DNA of 64,000 bases. Source: Drosophila persimilis (taxonomy: Eukaryota; Arthropoda; Insecta; Diptera; Drosophilidae). Positions 11,624 through 24,178 of this stretch are shown piece by piece. Numbering within the stretch: position 1 is the stretch's first letter; each line of letters begins with the position of its first letter. Both the position numbers and the translations under genes were made by a program. The stretch is taken from positions 62,001-126,000 of the forward strand of contig NW_020825399.1 of the NCBI RefSeq assembly GCF_003286085.1. Direction: 5' to 3'. The notes under the pieces are model-generated. The model did no database searches. It saw nothing but the letters and a program-made list of their open reading frames with translations, and was not told the origin of the DNA.

Positions 11624-13658
11624 TTGCGGAGACCGCAACTCTATATTTATACCCGATACTTAGTCAGTATTTCTCTCCTCCGGCAGACGCCGCTAATATT
11701 AAAAGACACGACAAAGAGTGCGTGCGAGAGAGACAGAAAATCGGTATGATCGTGACGTCGGACGCTGCGGAGCCACTGCAAATTGATTTGTTCCTTTTGG
11801 CTATAATTATCTGATCTGATCCAGATTCAGCAATCTGATAGATATGGCTATTATTTATGATTCTGCGTTTGGTGGATGCAAAAGATTTTCGTCCTTTGGG
11901 GGGGTGGGGCGAAATGGATACCAAATTTGGTTGCTCTTAAACTCATATTTTGTAATTGGCAAAACCGACCATGAAACCTGAGCGTTAGAGAGAGACAGAG
12001 CTAGAAAGAATGAAATTGTTTTCTTGATTCTGGCTATAATAATTATACGCTCTGGTTCACTCTTTTACTCTTTTACACTCTAGAACATATAGTCATCCTC
12101 TACGATTCTGCGTTTTCAGTTTCCTTGTATCTGTAAAATTGTGGGCGGGGCAAAGTTTTGAAACATTCTTGTATCAGTGACATATCACAGAAGTCCGGAT
12201 ATAAAATTTCGTTGCTCTAGCTCTTATAGGACAGACAGACAGGGCTCAATCGACTCGCCTATGGATTCTGATCAAGAATATATATACTTTATGGGGTCGG
12301 AAACGATTCCTTCTGGTCGTTACACACATCCACTTTTACCATTACTCATTTTGGGTATCGATCGGATATAACAAGTGGAGTTTAAATTCATTTCTCCCAG
12401 TGCTCCATCGTTTGGCGGCCTCTGGGAAGCGGCGGAAAAATCAACACAGCCTCATTAACATTTGACACTTGAAGAATTCAAGTTGACGCTACCTCTGGTC
12501 TCAACAGCTCAGCTCGAAGTCGTCAGCATCATCCCAATTCTGTTTTGGGATTCAACAAGTTGGAGGTCAAATATCTCAAAACCACCATAGTAACTGTGAA
12601 CATCCACCGGGACCAGTTGATTGACACTACCCAAGAGGAATTCCGACGTTGTCTTAAAGTACACAACGAGGAGTTCATCTGCTTTGACCATCAGACGATC
12701 TTCAATGTGGACAATCGCTGTGAGTTTCAACTGTTTAACAATAAAACAGAAACACAGTGTCAGGTAACACACACAAAGGCTGACATGGTGTGGCTAAAAA
12801 CTCAGCATCCAAATAAATGGATCTTCGCAACGCATTCCACAACTAAACTTTAAACAGTATGCAACGGAGTTCCGTCAACCACAACACTGGAAGGAACTGG
12901 TCTACTCTCCATGTCCCTTGGATGCACTGCTCGCAATACTGAGGTAAGAATCAGCACCTTCAGTACCACAATCAGCGAAGTAAAATCAACCTACACTCGG
13001 TTTGGTGACGTGAGCCCACCGAAGACATGACCCTCGCCACCAATATGTCAACAGAAGAATCAGACATCAGACTATCATCAAGATGATCTTGATGATCTAC
13101 GCCAGCAACTATCAGCCATCAATCATCACGAGCTGCCACACCATTTCACCACCGTGCATCACCATCAACTCGTTGCCTACGCAGTCCTAGCAATATCAAT
13201 TCTATTGATCATTGCCTACATCTTCCGGAAGAAGTATCAACTATGGAAACCAAGGCCATCAAATCCCGATCCAGCCGTGTCTTCACCCCCTATCCGCTTG
13301 CACGCCGATTTGCCGTCGACTTGAACGATGGTTGAACACCATTTCAACGGCCGGGAGAATATTCAGTTGCAGAAATATGCTTTATTAATATTTTATAATA
13401 CCCGTCGTCATCGAATTAAGGTCTTCAATATTAGCTTAGACATTTAAAACATTCTTAAAATACGTTTCTAAGATGTGCAACCGATAGAGAAGCTCATCAT
13501 TGCATATCGGGGTTTCCGATTTAGCATCTACCACAGGTTTGATCCGAGATATATTGCGTTTTATATTGCTCCGTTGGCATTTTAAATCTTCGAGCGTTTT
13601 GTTGTGTAGTGTAACTACGCTGACACAGATCTAGAGCTTCCAAAAATAACACAGGGAA
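11624..13658 (+). mobile_element. Deleted BEL-like element, array unit B
   Basis: Same layout as units A and C: TTATACCCGATAC repeat (11645-12371), integrase remnant (about 12390-12440), envelope-like remnant (about 12545-13330, with conserved-looking cysteines in FRRCLKVHNEEFICFD and DNRCEFQLFNN, and a hydrophobic segment LVAYAVLAISILLIIAYIF near 13170-13225), LTR-like end 13360-13658. Broken, several breaks. The last 12 bp (TAACACAGGGAA) are the left target duplication of LOA LINE 1. Confidence 0.75.
11645..12371 (+). repeat. TTATACCCGATAC interspersed repeat (unit B copy)
   Basis: Non-coding repeat with inverted ends (TTATACCCGATACT … AGTATCGGATATAA), blocks of TGATTCTGCGTTT, GGCGGGGCAAAGTTTTGAAAC and a GACAGACAGACAG run. 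The same repeat occurs at 10029-10255 (partial), 38722-39414, 40898-41455 (partial) and reversed at 41918-42830. I cannot assign it to a named family with certainty; it may be a non-autonomous DNA element. Confidence 0.65.
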
Positions 13659-13674
13659 GGTTAGGTTAGGTTAA
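13659..13674 (-). repeat. TTAGG-like 3' tail of LOA LINE 1
   Basis: Plus strand GGTTAGGTTAGGTTAA, i.e. TTAACCTAACCTAACC at the 3' end of the LINE transcript. It abuts the target duplication directly, so it is the true 3' terminus. Confidence 0.85.
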
Positions 13675-13809
13675 GGCGGTAGCCGGGAGGGGGGGGATAA
13701 GAGCCTCCCGCCCCCAAGCTCACTTGGACCTATAAACAGGTCCGTTGTGGTGCCGCATGGGCATGTGCCCCTTCGCGTTGCCCGAACCGTGAGAGCATAC
13801 TACTGCAGG

Positions 13810-16800
13810 TTAAGGGCAGCCCCATCCGGTGGCTTGGATGTATTTGGACAAGGTCCCTGGTTTGATTACGGACAGGTCCGAAATGTCCGTGAGGAAAGCG
13901 GCCCCGAGAATACGAAGACGACGATTTCCAAGGGCTGGGCAGTGGCAGAAGAAGTGGGGGACCGATTCCTCCTCCTCCTCGTCGCGACAACTCCTGCAGA
14001 AGTCGTTATGAGGGATCGAGGCGTGAGTGCCGATCTGCCCGTGTCCCGTAATGGCTCTAGTAACTGCAGAGCACTGTGCTCTGCTGAGTTTATACAGCTC
14101 TGCTGAGCGCTTCTTCGATCGATATGGCCATATCAATCTTGAGACTTTACAGGAAACGGTTTGCTGCCATCTCCTATTGGCATTTTGCTCGAACAATTCG
14201 TGCGTTAGGAGCCTGCACGTAGCCAAGGGCATCGCTACTTGCTCCCTCTCCGATAGGAGAGGAATCGTAGAACCCTTCCTGGCTAGCTCGTCGGCGGCGT
14301 CGTTCCCCTCGATGTCCCTGTGGCCGGGGAAGGAAGGAAGAGATCCAACTGCTCTGCGATCTCGTGCAGAGACCTGCTGCAGTCATTAACAGTCGCTGAT
14401 TTCGACGATATTGAGCGTAGAGCTTTAATAGCCGCTTGGCTGTCCGAGAAGACGTACACTAAGTGCGTGTCTAGACGTAGTTTGGAGACTATAAAAATCT
14501 CCGCTTGGAACACACTACAGTGGTCCGGGAGCCTGAAGCAATGACTGATTTTCAGCTCGCTGCAGTAGACTCCGCCTCCCACGCGGCCGTCTAGCTTTGA
14601 GACATCAGTGTAGAAGTGAACCGCATTTGCATGTCCTGGTTCGCCCGTCTCCCAGTCCTCCCTAGATGGGATTGATACCTGGAAGGGCGTCGAGAGGTGA
14701 TCACTGGGGATACAGTAATCTGTCCTCTCTGGTAATTGCGGGAGTCTCATCAGGATTCCCGAGTGCCCAACCGCGGATGCTTTCCACAGTCTGGCTTCTC
14801 TCATTCGGAGGGCGGAAAGTGTTGCCACCTTCTTTCCCATGAGATCAACAGGGAGGAGGTCCAGCACAGTATCCAGGGCTTCCCCTGGAGTAGTGCGTAG
14901 CCCGCCAGTTATGCATAGCTCTGCCATGCGTTGAACTCTGCTGAGTTTATTGAGGCCTGTCCTTTTGTCCAAGGCTGGCCACCATACCACCGCTCCATAG
15001 AGCATGATTGGTCGTATGATGGCGGTGTAGAGCCACAGAACTATATAGGGGGTCATTCCCCATTTTAGTCCGATGGCTTTCCTGCAAGTATGGAGGGCCA
15101 CTGTGGCCTTCTTTACTCTATCCTCTATGCTCAATTTCCAATCGAGCTTTCTATCGAGGATTAGGCCAAGATACTTGGCGTTGTTGCTGAAGACTAGCGT
15201 TTCCCCACATAGTCTTGGGGGAATCAGTGCCGGAACTTTGTACTTCCTAGTGAAAAGCACCAGTTCCGTTTTAGACGGGTTGACGCCTAACCCGCATTTG
15301 TCTGCCCATTTCGACATTTTCGTGAGAGTACTTGTCATGCACTCACACAACGTCTGCGGAAATTTTCCGGAGAATGCTATGGCAACGTCGTCCGCGTACG
15401 CCACCACACGGCAGCCACCCCCCTCTATCTCCCGCAGCAGTGTGTTCACTGCCACGTTCCATAGGAGGGGCGAGAGGACTCCGCCCTGCGGTGTGCCTCT
15501 GCTGACAAATCTGGTACACGTTGACGTCCCCAGTGATGCCTCAACCGTCCTGCATTGTAGCATCTGATCGATCAGGCTCACCGTCCGGGAGTCAACGCCC
15601 AGATCCGTCAGTGCGCCCGTGATGGCGGTCGGAAGGATGTTGTTAAAGGCGCCTTCTATGTCGAGGAAGGCTACTAGGGTGTACTCCTTAAAATTAAGGG
15701 ACGCTTCGATGATCGATGTGATCGAGTGTAGGGCCGTTTCGGTGGATCTTCCCTTCCGATAGGCATGCTGGGAGTCTTTAGAAGAAAAGACGATAGACTT
15801 ATGGGTCTGAAATCTTTTGTGGCAGTGTGCGAGGGCTTGCCTGCCTTGGGTATGAATACGACTTTGGTCTGAAGCCAGGTTTCAGGAATGGGAGAAGATT
15901 CCCTCGTAAATTATTTTGAGCCAGTTAATGGCTTTATGACCCGCGTGAATCAGTTGGGCAGGGAAAATGCCGTCTGGCCCCGCGGACTTGTAGGGTTTAA
16001 AGCTTCTGATCGCCCAGGAAATGTTCTCCTGGCTTAACAGTCTCAGGATGGCATTTGAGGCGACAGAAGGAGGCGCGAGGTAGTTGGGTCTGTTTTCATC
16101 GCAGCCAGGGAAGTGGGTATTTAGGAGAAGATTTAGCGACTCATCGCTGGACGTAGTCCACGACTACGGTGTTCTTCAAGTAGCCCAGGGTGGGTGTTGT
16201 CTTCGAGAGAACTCTGCGCAAGCGTGAGGTTTCTGAGTTACTCTCGATTTCGCTGCAGAACTTACGCCAGGAGGCGCGTTTGGCTTTTCTAAGTTCTTTG
16301 TTGTAGGTTGACAGACTGGCTTTGTACTCGGCCCAGTTTTGCTCAACGATTTCAGCCTTAGCTTTAGTGAAGAGTCTCCGGGAGGCTTTCCGGAGTTCAC
16401 CCAGTTTCGGATTCCACCATTCAGGTTTCTTCCGGCCTCTGTTCTTGCCAGAGGGGCATGCTTTGTCGAGCGCCTTATTGCAGGCGTCGGTAAAGATCTT
16501 AACAAGACGAATCGTGGCCTCCGTGGAGAACTCCTCCTCAGATGGGGCTCAGGGAGAACACGACAGAGGTAATCAGAGTACCGAGTCCAGTTTGTCCGCC
16601 TGATGTTCCGGAATCGGACTGGCTTCGGCACTGAGAAGGAGAAGACAGTTTCCACGTACCTGTGGTCCGAGAAGGAGTGCTCTTCCAGTACCCTCCAGGA
16701 TACAATGTTACGCTGTATCTCATGAGAGGCAAGCGGTCCAAGAGGTCCAGGACCTCCTTGCGGTTTTTAATGATAAATGTGGGATCACTACCCCGGTTTA

Positions 16801-17305
16801 ATAAGACCATCTGAGTGGTCAGTAAGTAACTGAAAAGGTACTCACCCCTTTCGTTTGTGTCAGTGCTTCCCCACTGACAGTGATGTGCATTGGCATCACA
16901 CCCCACAATTAGGCCGATGTCCTTGGCCGAGCAGTCTGCGATTAGAGCCCGGAGAGGCGCGTGTGGAGGGGGGTCTGGTTGTTCATGCCCCATGTATGCG
17001 GAGCAGATCCTCAGTGAGCGCTTCTGGCCTTCGAGGCTCACTGCGGTGTGGTCTTCATTGCTGAAATTTGGGAGCAAAAATAAGTCCAACTCTCTTTTTG
17101 CAAGAATGCAGGTACGAATTTTACCTGCGGTTTCAGCTACATATAGCTTGTAGTCAGAAGTCCTCAGACCGGAGACCCTGTTTCCGAGGATCCAGGGCTC
17201 CTGAATGAGTACTATGTCGGCTCCACCCTTGGCCAGGTGGAGCAGTAGAGCAGCGCATGCTGCCTTACAATGGTGGAGGTTTATCTGCAGGAGCGTCAAC
17301 GACAT
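13810..17305 (-). pseudogene. LOA LINE 1 ORF2 (endonuclease, RT, RNase H)
   Basis: ORF2 begins at an ATG at 17305 (MSLTLLQINLHHCKAA), overlapping the end of ORF1 by 41 nt in another frame. Domains in order: endonuclease about 17305-16600 (IVLIQEPWI, GCDANAHHCQWGS); linker with RNIRRTNWTRYSDYL near 16600; RT about 16100-14950 (FLDIEGAFNN, RGTPQGGVLSPLLWN, VVAYADDVAIAF near 15400, SKTELVLFTRK); RNase H about 14630-14290 (FYTDVSKLDGRVGGG, FSDSQAAIKAL); C-terminal Cys/His motif near 13960-13890 (CRSCRDEEEEESVPHFFCHC). Frame changes near 16.6 kb, between 16.18 and 15.58 kb, and near 14.3 kb make it a pseudogene. The protein would copy LINE RNA at nicked chromosomal DNA. Confidence 0.85.
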
Positions 17306-17717
17306 TCCTGAGGCTCGCCTCCACCATTGTTACTTCTAGATCGCTGTCAGGGGACTCCGGCTCCTCCCCGACAACGATATGGCTGAGACCTCTGGCTAGG
17401 TCGCTCTCGTCGAACGCGTAGTTGTTCAAGATGTCGTCCGACATCATGGACGCCGCATCCGACGCCGGGTTGTCTTCCTCGCACGAGGCCCCCTCTTTCG
17501 GGATCTCCGGCAGCTCCGGGTCTGGCTCGACCTCCGCTTGCCTGCCCTTGCGATCGGACTTGTAAGTGGATATGGTGACCTTCTTATAGCCATAATCCAC
17601 TACACCGTCCGACTTTGCGAGGAGATCTATGGATTCCTCATTTAGGATAATCTGGCGCCTCTGCCCTTGGATATCCTCCACCTTTGCCACCTTCCAATCG
17701 GCTGTAGGAAGGTGGGG
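17265..17717 (-). pseudogene. LOA LINE 1 ORF1, C-terminal part
   Basis: Continues the ORF1 begun at 38.2 kb: the reading LLQVCNP / HLPTADWKV is in phase across the Pao insertion, matching LLQRQNPDVPTADWKV in LOA LINE 2. An acidic, serine-rich tail follows (DPELPEIPKEGASCEEDNPASD … EEPESPDSDLEVTMVEA) and ends at 17265 inside the start of ORF2. It probably encodes the RNA-binding or particle protein of the LINE; no zinc knuckle is visible here. The Pao element broke this gene. Confidence 0.8.
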
Positions 17718-18110
17718 TGTTACGGCAGAAACCGCAGCGGCAGCTCTAAATATCACTGCGCCTAACAGTCCTGAATATCACTGCGCCTAACAGCCCTGAA
17801 TATCACTGCGTTAACAGCACAAACATTAACAGCGCTGAGCAAAGGGTTAATTAGGGCGAAGGGCAGACAAAGGCAGGAAGAAGGAAGAACGAAAACAAAA
17901 GGCAGCAGAAAAAGCACTGAAGCGGTACAAGTTTTTTAGCGCTAGCTCTCGTAGTTTAACACCCGCCCGACATTGTAAATGAATAAATAAGTGAAACAAA
18001 CAAATGAATAAAACCGATTTAAAGAACAAAACCACGGGAGGCGTATTGAACACGGGAGGCTTATCAAACGTACGGCCCCAGATTTGGAGGCGTTGCCCGG
18101 CGCGGCAATA
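17718..18110 (+). repeat. Pao 5' LTR (unit 1)
   Basis: 393 bp, starting TGTTACGGCAGAAACC and ending GCGGCAATA. Preceded by the target half GTGGGG (17712-17717). AATATCACTGCG motifs recur every 25 bp at 17749, 17774 and 17799. It differs from the terminal 3' LTR (36843-37235) at about three positions, so the insertion is young (well under one million years at usual Drosophila rates; inference). Confidence 0.9.
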
Positions 18111-18333
18111 TTCTAAAAAACTTTTCCTGCGCAACAGAGAGCAAATCGAATAATTACGACCGACAGAAAGAAGATCGGCGTGCGACGCAGTCAGCTGCGT
18201 CACGAGGGATTCGACTTTGCAGGTGAGATATCCTCATACAGTTGGACAGAAAGGCTAATCTCTTACATTCGAGCGACACGTGGTTCGTGTATAACCTCAA
18301 ACCAGGACTGTACAAAAAAGACACCGGAGTAAA

Positions 18334-21300
18334 ATGGACGGCGTCAAAGGTCAGCAGTCGGAATCTGGCGGTGAGACCCCGTGTGGATTAGGAGAAATAA
18401 ATGTGCCGGAAAAGATGCTTGGTGCGTGTTCTGAGACTGAGGGAGGTGCAAGGGAAACTCATCGCGTTAGGGATACATACATAGATGTGATCTCGGCGGC
18501 AACAACGGCCACACCTAACGTGTCCACCACAGCCCCAACGAGCCATCAAGCACCAGAGCATACCAACCAAGGAGGAGGTGTGGATCAAGCCTTCTCACCA
18601 AGAACGAGCCTTTTAGATAGCTGGGAAACGTTCGCTCAGCAGAGAGCGGATGCATTAGGAAGGCCGACGTACGCCACGGCCTTCGAGGGAATGCGCTCCA
18701 TCCCGACGCATTCCAGACTGCCTCAAGCAGGAGGGCTCATGAGCTCCACGGTAATCAACGGAGGCTGGGACAGAGCAGTTCCCAACTGGACCGGAGTCCA
18801 CATGTCAGGACCCACGGAAGCAACGCGGACTGGAATGCCTACTGGGCTGAATCCGAACGAGACAATGCCAGTCGGCGCTATGTGGCATCCAATGGCCGCA
18901 CCGGCGCTGGGTACCAACCTGCATGGGCAAAACCCCTTCATTCGCGCCCCGACTGCACAGTATTACCCAAGTACGAGTCGAAATATTTCGGACCCGTACG
19001 CGTACGGGAGTAATCAAGCGGTCGCGCCAGCGGGGGCGGAGAGATGCTTGACAGCATCCCAGATAGCCGCAAGACAAGTCATCAACAAGGATCTACCATG
19101 CTTTTCTGGAAACCCCGAGGAATGGCCCATGTTCATAGTAAACTTCGAGCAATCCACAGAACGCTGCGGACTCAGCGATCAAGAGAATCTCATGAGGCTG
19201 CAAAGGTGCCTGAAAGGTGCTGCTTTGGAAGCAGTACGAGGAAAATTAATGATGCCCGCAACAGTTCGACTAGCCATCGAGACTCTTCGAATGCTATACG
19301 GCCGACCAGAGGCCATATATCACACCCTGCAGACGAAGCTAAGAATGGAGCCGTCCGTGAAATCGAGCAGCATCGAAAGCTTAGTGCGCCTGGCGCTGTC
19401 GGTGCAAAATTATCGCGCTACTGTTGACGCGATAGGACTGTCCGCCTATCTGAACGACCCAATGTTACTTCGCGACCTTGTGGAGAAACTCCCATTCGAC
19501 TTGAAACTGGATTGGGCCAGACAAAGCGCTGGACTTCCGAGGGTAAATATCGCCGTTTTCGACGATTGGCTATTCCGAGTCGCATCGTGCGCAAGCACCG
19601 TGATGCCAGTAGCACTCGAGAAAGAAGTCTGCACGAAGGAGAAGAACCCAAGAATCCGGCTTATGGTGCACAATGATAGCAGCGCACAACCGCCCTGCCG
19701 TAGGTGCAATGGGGCCCACAAATTGGAGGACTGTAAGCAGTTCCTGGAGCTAGAAGGGCCAGGTAGATGGAACTTCGTCAGAGAAAATAAGCTATGCTGG
19801 AGGTGCCTTGGCAAACACTTTATAAGGCACTGTAAGTCAACAAGAGTATGTTCCGTCGACGGCTGCTCGAGAAAGCACCATTTTCTCCTCCACAACAGTA
19901 ACCAGCAAAGCTCTAGGGTAGAGAATAGACCGAAGGAAAGCACTACGGTACTGCACACGATGCAGAACGAAGCTGCGTTGTTTAGATACGTCCCCTTAAC
20001 ATTGTATGGACCGAACGGCCAAATGCAAGTGTTCGCACTGATAGACGAAGGATCCGCCTGTAACCTAATCGAGACGGAGATAACGGAAAAACTAGGTATC
20101 GATGGCCCCTCGGACGAGCTATGCCTACGCTGGACTGGAGACATCACGCAGAGAGAATCTCAATCCAAATGGATAAGCCTAGCGATCTCTCCAAGGGACA
20201 ATGTGGATCGCAGATTCACGCTTCAAAACGTGAGAACAGTAAAAAACCTGGATCTGCCGAAGCAGACGCTGGACGACTCAATCCTAAAATCCCATTCCCA
20301 CCTGGAAAAGCTACCGATACTCAGCTACAAGGACGTGAGAGCGTCATTGATCATCGGATTGGACAACTTGAAACTTGGAGTGCCACTGACCGTCAAAGAA
20401 CGCGAGAATTCCGAATTTATCGCCGCCAAGTCCAGGTTGGGGTGGTCTGTTTATGGCCGCAGAAAGGGCGACGGGCCAGCGAGTCCGCGGGTAATGCACG
20501 TATGCGAATGTAATAAACACCCACAGCTGGACACTCTTGTAAAAGAGAGTTTCTCATTAGACGCGGTTGGCATAAACATGGCGAAGAGCACACTCAGGTC
20601 CAAAGAGGACGAAAGAGCAAAAACAATACTGGAAAATTGCACGAGGTTTAGCAGCGAAATGAAGAGATGGGAGACAGGACTCCTCTGGCGGTACGACAAC
20701 GTGGAACTTCCTTCCTCTAGAGAGATGGCAATGCGACGACTTCGGTGCCTAGAATCTCGTATGACACGCGATAAGGTGCTACGAGAGTTCGTAAACGAAC
20801 AGATTAAGAGGTACGAAGACATCGGCTACGTCCGAAAACTGGAAAAAGATGAAATGGTCGAAGGCAAACGCTCCTGGTATCTGCCCGTATTCGTGACTAA
20901 GAACCCGAACAAAGGCAAATTAAGACTTGTATGGGATGCAGCAGCCAAAGTGGAAGGCATCGCTCTTAATTCAATGCTACTAAAGGGCCCCGACCAACTG
21001 CCATCGCTGGTAGGAGTAATATCGCGCTTTCGAGAGAAGTCTATTGGCATCTGCGGAGATATTAGAGAAATGTTTCACCAGGTTAGGATACGTTCGGAGG
21101 ATCAAAGCTCACAGCAGTTTCTCTGGAGATACGGTGACACCAGTCGAGAACCGGATAGGTACGTAATGAGCGTAATGACCTTTGGTGCCTCTTGTTCCCC
21201 AGCAGCAGCGACCTACGTGAGAGATAGGAACGCTGAAAGGTTCATCGAGGAACAAAGAGAGGAAGTAGAGGCCATACTTCGCAACACCTTTGTAGATGAC

Positions 21301-23311
21301 TGGCTCCAAAGCTGTGATTCAGAAGACGAAATGGTCAGTCTAGCGCTGGCAGTGAGGAACATACACAAAGAAGGAGGCTTCGAGATGAGAGGATGGATAT
21401 CTAACTCGAGCACTGTGATGAGAGCGCTCTCAGGAGATGGAGATCATCAAGAACGACCCATCGAGATGACGGACTCAACAAGACGAGAACGAGTGCTTGG
21501 CATGTGGTGGCATCCAAGGAATGATTACTTCACCTTCGTCAATAAGTTTCCGAATGACATATACGACGAAGCGAAAACTGTGACGAAGCGGTCAATTCTA
21601 CGTACAGTCATGACCATCTTCGATCCCTTAGGACTACTGGGGTTCTATATTATACAGGCAAAGATAATACTGCAGGACGTGTGGAGGTCGGCCGTAGGCT
21701 GGGATGAACAGGTCGAAGAAAGCGAACGTCAACGTTGGATGATATGGGCACGGCAACTACAAAACATCGAAGAATTAAGGGTTCCACGATATCTCGGTCT
21801 AACGAAAGAAACATCTAATATCCAATTACACATCTTTACAGACGCGAGCATAAACGCCTTTGCAGCCGTCGCCTACATAAGGATCGAACAAAGAGGAGAA
21901 GTCAGATGCACACTACTCGCATCCAAGACAAGAGTGGCACCATTGAAACCAATTTCGATTCCCAGGATGGAGCTTATGGAGCTACGACTAGCTAAACTCA
22001 TAACACAGGAGCTCTCCGTCGAGGTCAAGCGACGCGTTTTTTGGACCGACTCCAAGAACGTGTTGTATTGGATATGTTCAGACGCCCGAAAGTACCATCA
22101 GTTCGTTGCGCTCCGAATTGGAGAGATCTTGGAAACCTCGGACATATCAGAATGGAAATGGGTTCCATCCGCTCTGAACGTAGCAGACGATGGAACGAAG
22201 TGGACCAAAGAGTCGAGTTTCCAACCGGAAGCGAGATGGTTCTCCGGTCCGCCGTTCCTATTTGACGAGGAAGAACACTGGCCAACTACACAGCTCAACT
22301 CGTGTAATCTGGAACGGATACACGTACACGAATGGACGGATACGCCGAAACCGCCATCAAAGCTGAGTAGCATAATCCCAGATGTATGTCGCTTTAGCAA
22401 ATGGGAAAAGTTCACGGGAGCCCTGAGATGCGTGATGAGATTTCTGGGCAAAATACGCAAAAGAGATTTCGCATCAGAGGAGGCAAATTTAGCCGCACGC
22501 TTTCGCAATATGGAAGATGTCAACATCGTTATATACCGGATGGTACAAGAAGAGGCTTACTCCGAAGAAACGGCTCTTCTACGACAAGGAAGAATCGTGA
22601 GTAAGAAAAGTTCGATCTACAAATTATCGCCGTACCTCGATGAAACAGGCGTACTGAGAATACGCGGCCGCATAGATAAGTCGATCGGCATAACGAGGAA
22701 CCTGAAACGGCCAGTAATTCTACCCGGAGGACATAACGTCACTAATCTTCTCATTGATTATTTCCATCGGAAGTTTCAGCATCAGCTTACCGAGATCGTC
22801 GTCAACGAGATGCGACAATTGTACCACATACCAGGACTGCGAGCAAGAGTTCGCGCCGTAGCGAAAACCTGCCAAAGATGTCGCAATAAAAGAGCGCTTC
22901 CAGAGGCACCGGAGATGGGAAGCCTACCACCAGAGAGGCTAGCAATCAACGAATTGCCATTCACAAACACAGGTATCGACTACTTCGGACCACTGGAGGT
23001 AAACGTAGGAAGACGACGCGAGAAACGATGGGGAGTACTATTCACATGCCTCACCGTGCGAGCAGTACACATCGAGCTGGCAAACTCCCTGTCAACAGAC
23101 GCCTTCATGCTAACATTGGAAATGTTCGTAGCCCGTCGAGGAGTCCCCAAGAGAATCGTGTCGGACAACGGGACGAACTTCCGAGGAGCCAGCCGCCTAC
23201 TACGAGAAGAAATTGAAAGAATTCTACCGAACGAACTGGAAAACAAGTACTCGCAAATAGAATGGTCCTTCATACCCCCAGGAGCACCCCACATGGGAGG
23301 TGCGTGGGAAA
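18334..23311 (+). CDS. Pao gag-pol coding region, unit 1
   Basis: Single open frame starting ATGGACGGC, about 1,660 codons. BEL/Pao elements typically encode gag and pol as one polyprotein cut by the element's own aspartic protease; the order here is gag, zinc knuckles, protease, RT, RNase H, integrase. It ends at the tandem junction within the integrase. It is near-identical to the regions in units 2 and 3. Confidence 0.9.
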
Positions 23312-24178
23312 ACTGAAAAGGTACTCACCCCTTTCGTTTGTGTCAGTGCTTCCCCACTGACAGTGATGTGCATTGGCATCACACCCCACAATTAGGCCGA
23401 TGTCCTTGGCCGAGCAGTCTGCGATTAGAGCCCGGAGAGGCGCGTGTGGAGGGGGGTCTGGTTGTTCATGCCCCATGTATGCGGAGCAGATCCTCAGTGA
23501 GCGCTTCTGGCCTTCGAGGCTCACTGCGGTGTGGTCTTCATTGCTGAAATTTGGGAGCAAAAATAAGTCCAACTCTCTTTTTGCAAGAATGCAGGTACGA
23601 ATTTTACCTGCTGTTTCAGCTACATATAGCTTGTAGTCAGAAGTCCTCAGACCGGAGACCCTGTTTCCGAGGATCCAGGGCTCCTGAATGAGTACTATGT
23701 CGGCTCCACCCTTGGCCACCCTGCCTTACAATGGTGGAGGTTTATCTGCAGGAGCGTCAACGACATTCCTGAGGCTCGCCTCCACCATTGTTACTTCTAG
23801 ATCGCTGTCAGGGGACTCCGGCTCCTCCCCGACAACGATATGGCTGAGACCTCTGGCTAGGTCGCTCTCATCGAACGCGTAGTTGTTCAAGATGTCGTCC
23901 GACATCATGGACGCCGCATCCGACGCCGGGTTGTCTTCCTCGCACGAGGCCCCCTCTTTCGGGATCTCCGGCAGCTCCGGGTCTGGCTCGACCTCCGCTT
24001 GCCTGCCCTTGCGATCGGACTTGTAAGTGGATATGGTGACCTTCTTATAGCCATAATCCACTACACCGTCCGACTTTGCGAGGAGATCTATGGATTCCTC
24101 ATTTAGGATAATCTGGCGCCTCTGCCCTTGGATATCCTCCACCTTTGCCACCTTCCAATCGGCTGTAGGAAGGTGGGG
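23312..24178 (-). mobile_element. Duplicated LOA LINE 1 segment (between Pao units 1 and 2)
   Basis: Copy of 16829-17717 (endonuclease start and ORF1 end), 22 bp shorter near the endonuclease N-terminus (the stretch after CTTGGCCA at 23717 compared with 17235). The same 22-bp difference is present in the segment at 29766-30632, so these two copies are sisters. It is a passenger of the tandem amplification, not a LINE insertion. Confidence 0.92.

Larger units (their letters stand above)
17718..23311 (+). mobile_element. Pao-clade LTR element, tandem unit 1
   Basis: Fossil of BEL/Pao type. LTR 17718-18110 with three 25-bp subrepeats, leader 18111-18333, then one long gag-pol frame from 18334. 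Parts: gag to about 19.65 kb; knuckles CRRCNGAHKLEDC and CWRCLGKHFIRHC (19.69-19.85 kb); protease ALIDEGSACNLIE (20.04 kb); RT 20.9-21.4 kb (GDIREMFHQV, MTFGASCSPA, NTFVDDWL); RNase H from 21.83 kb (IFTDASINAFAAVAYI); integrase from 22.75 kb (HHCC zinc site, GIDYFGPL, SDNGTNF). No break is seen in what is present, but the 3' end is replaced at 23311 by the duplication junction with LINE DNA. Confidence 0.93.

Noticed and set aside
13659-13674. TTAGG repeats as a true telomere or interstitial telomere tract
   Set aside because: Only three units, always exactly at the 3' ends of LOA LINEs next to target duplications; Drosophila telomeres do not use this repeat.
19446-20147. Long minus-strand open frames over the Pao gag-pol (also near 25.9-26.6 and 32.4-33.1 kb)
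   Set aside because: Shadows of the well-supported plus-strand polyprotein; identical in all units and without protein-family features.
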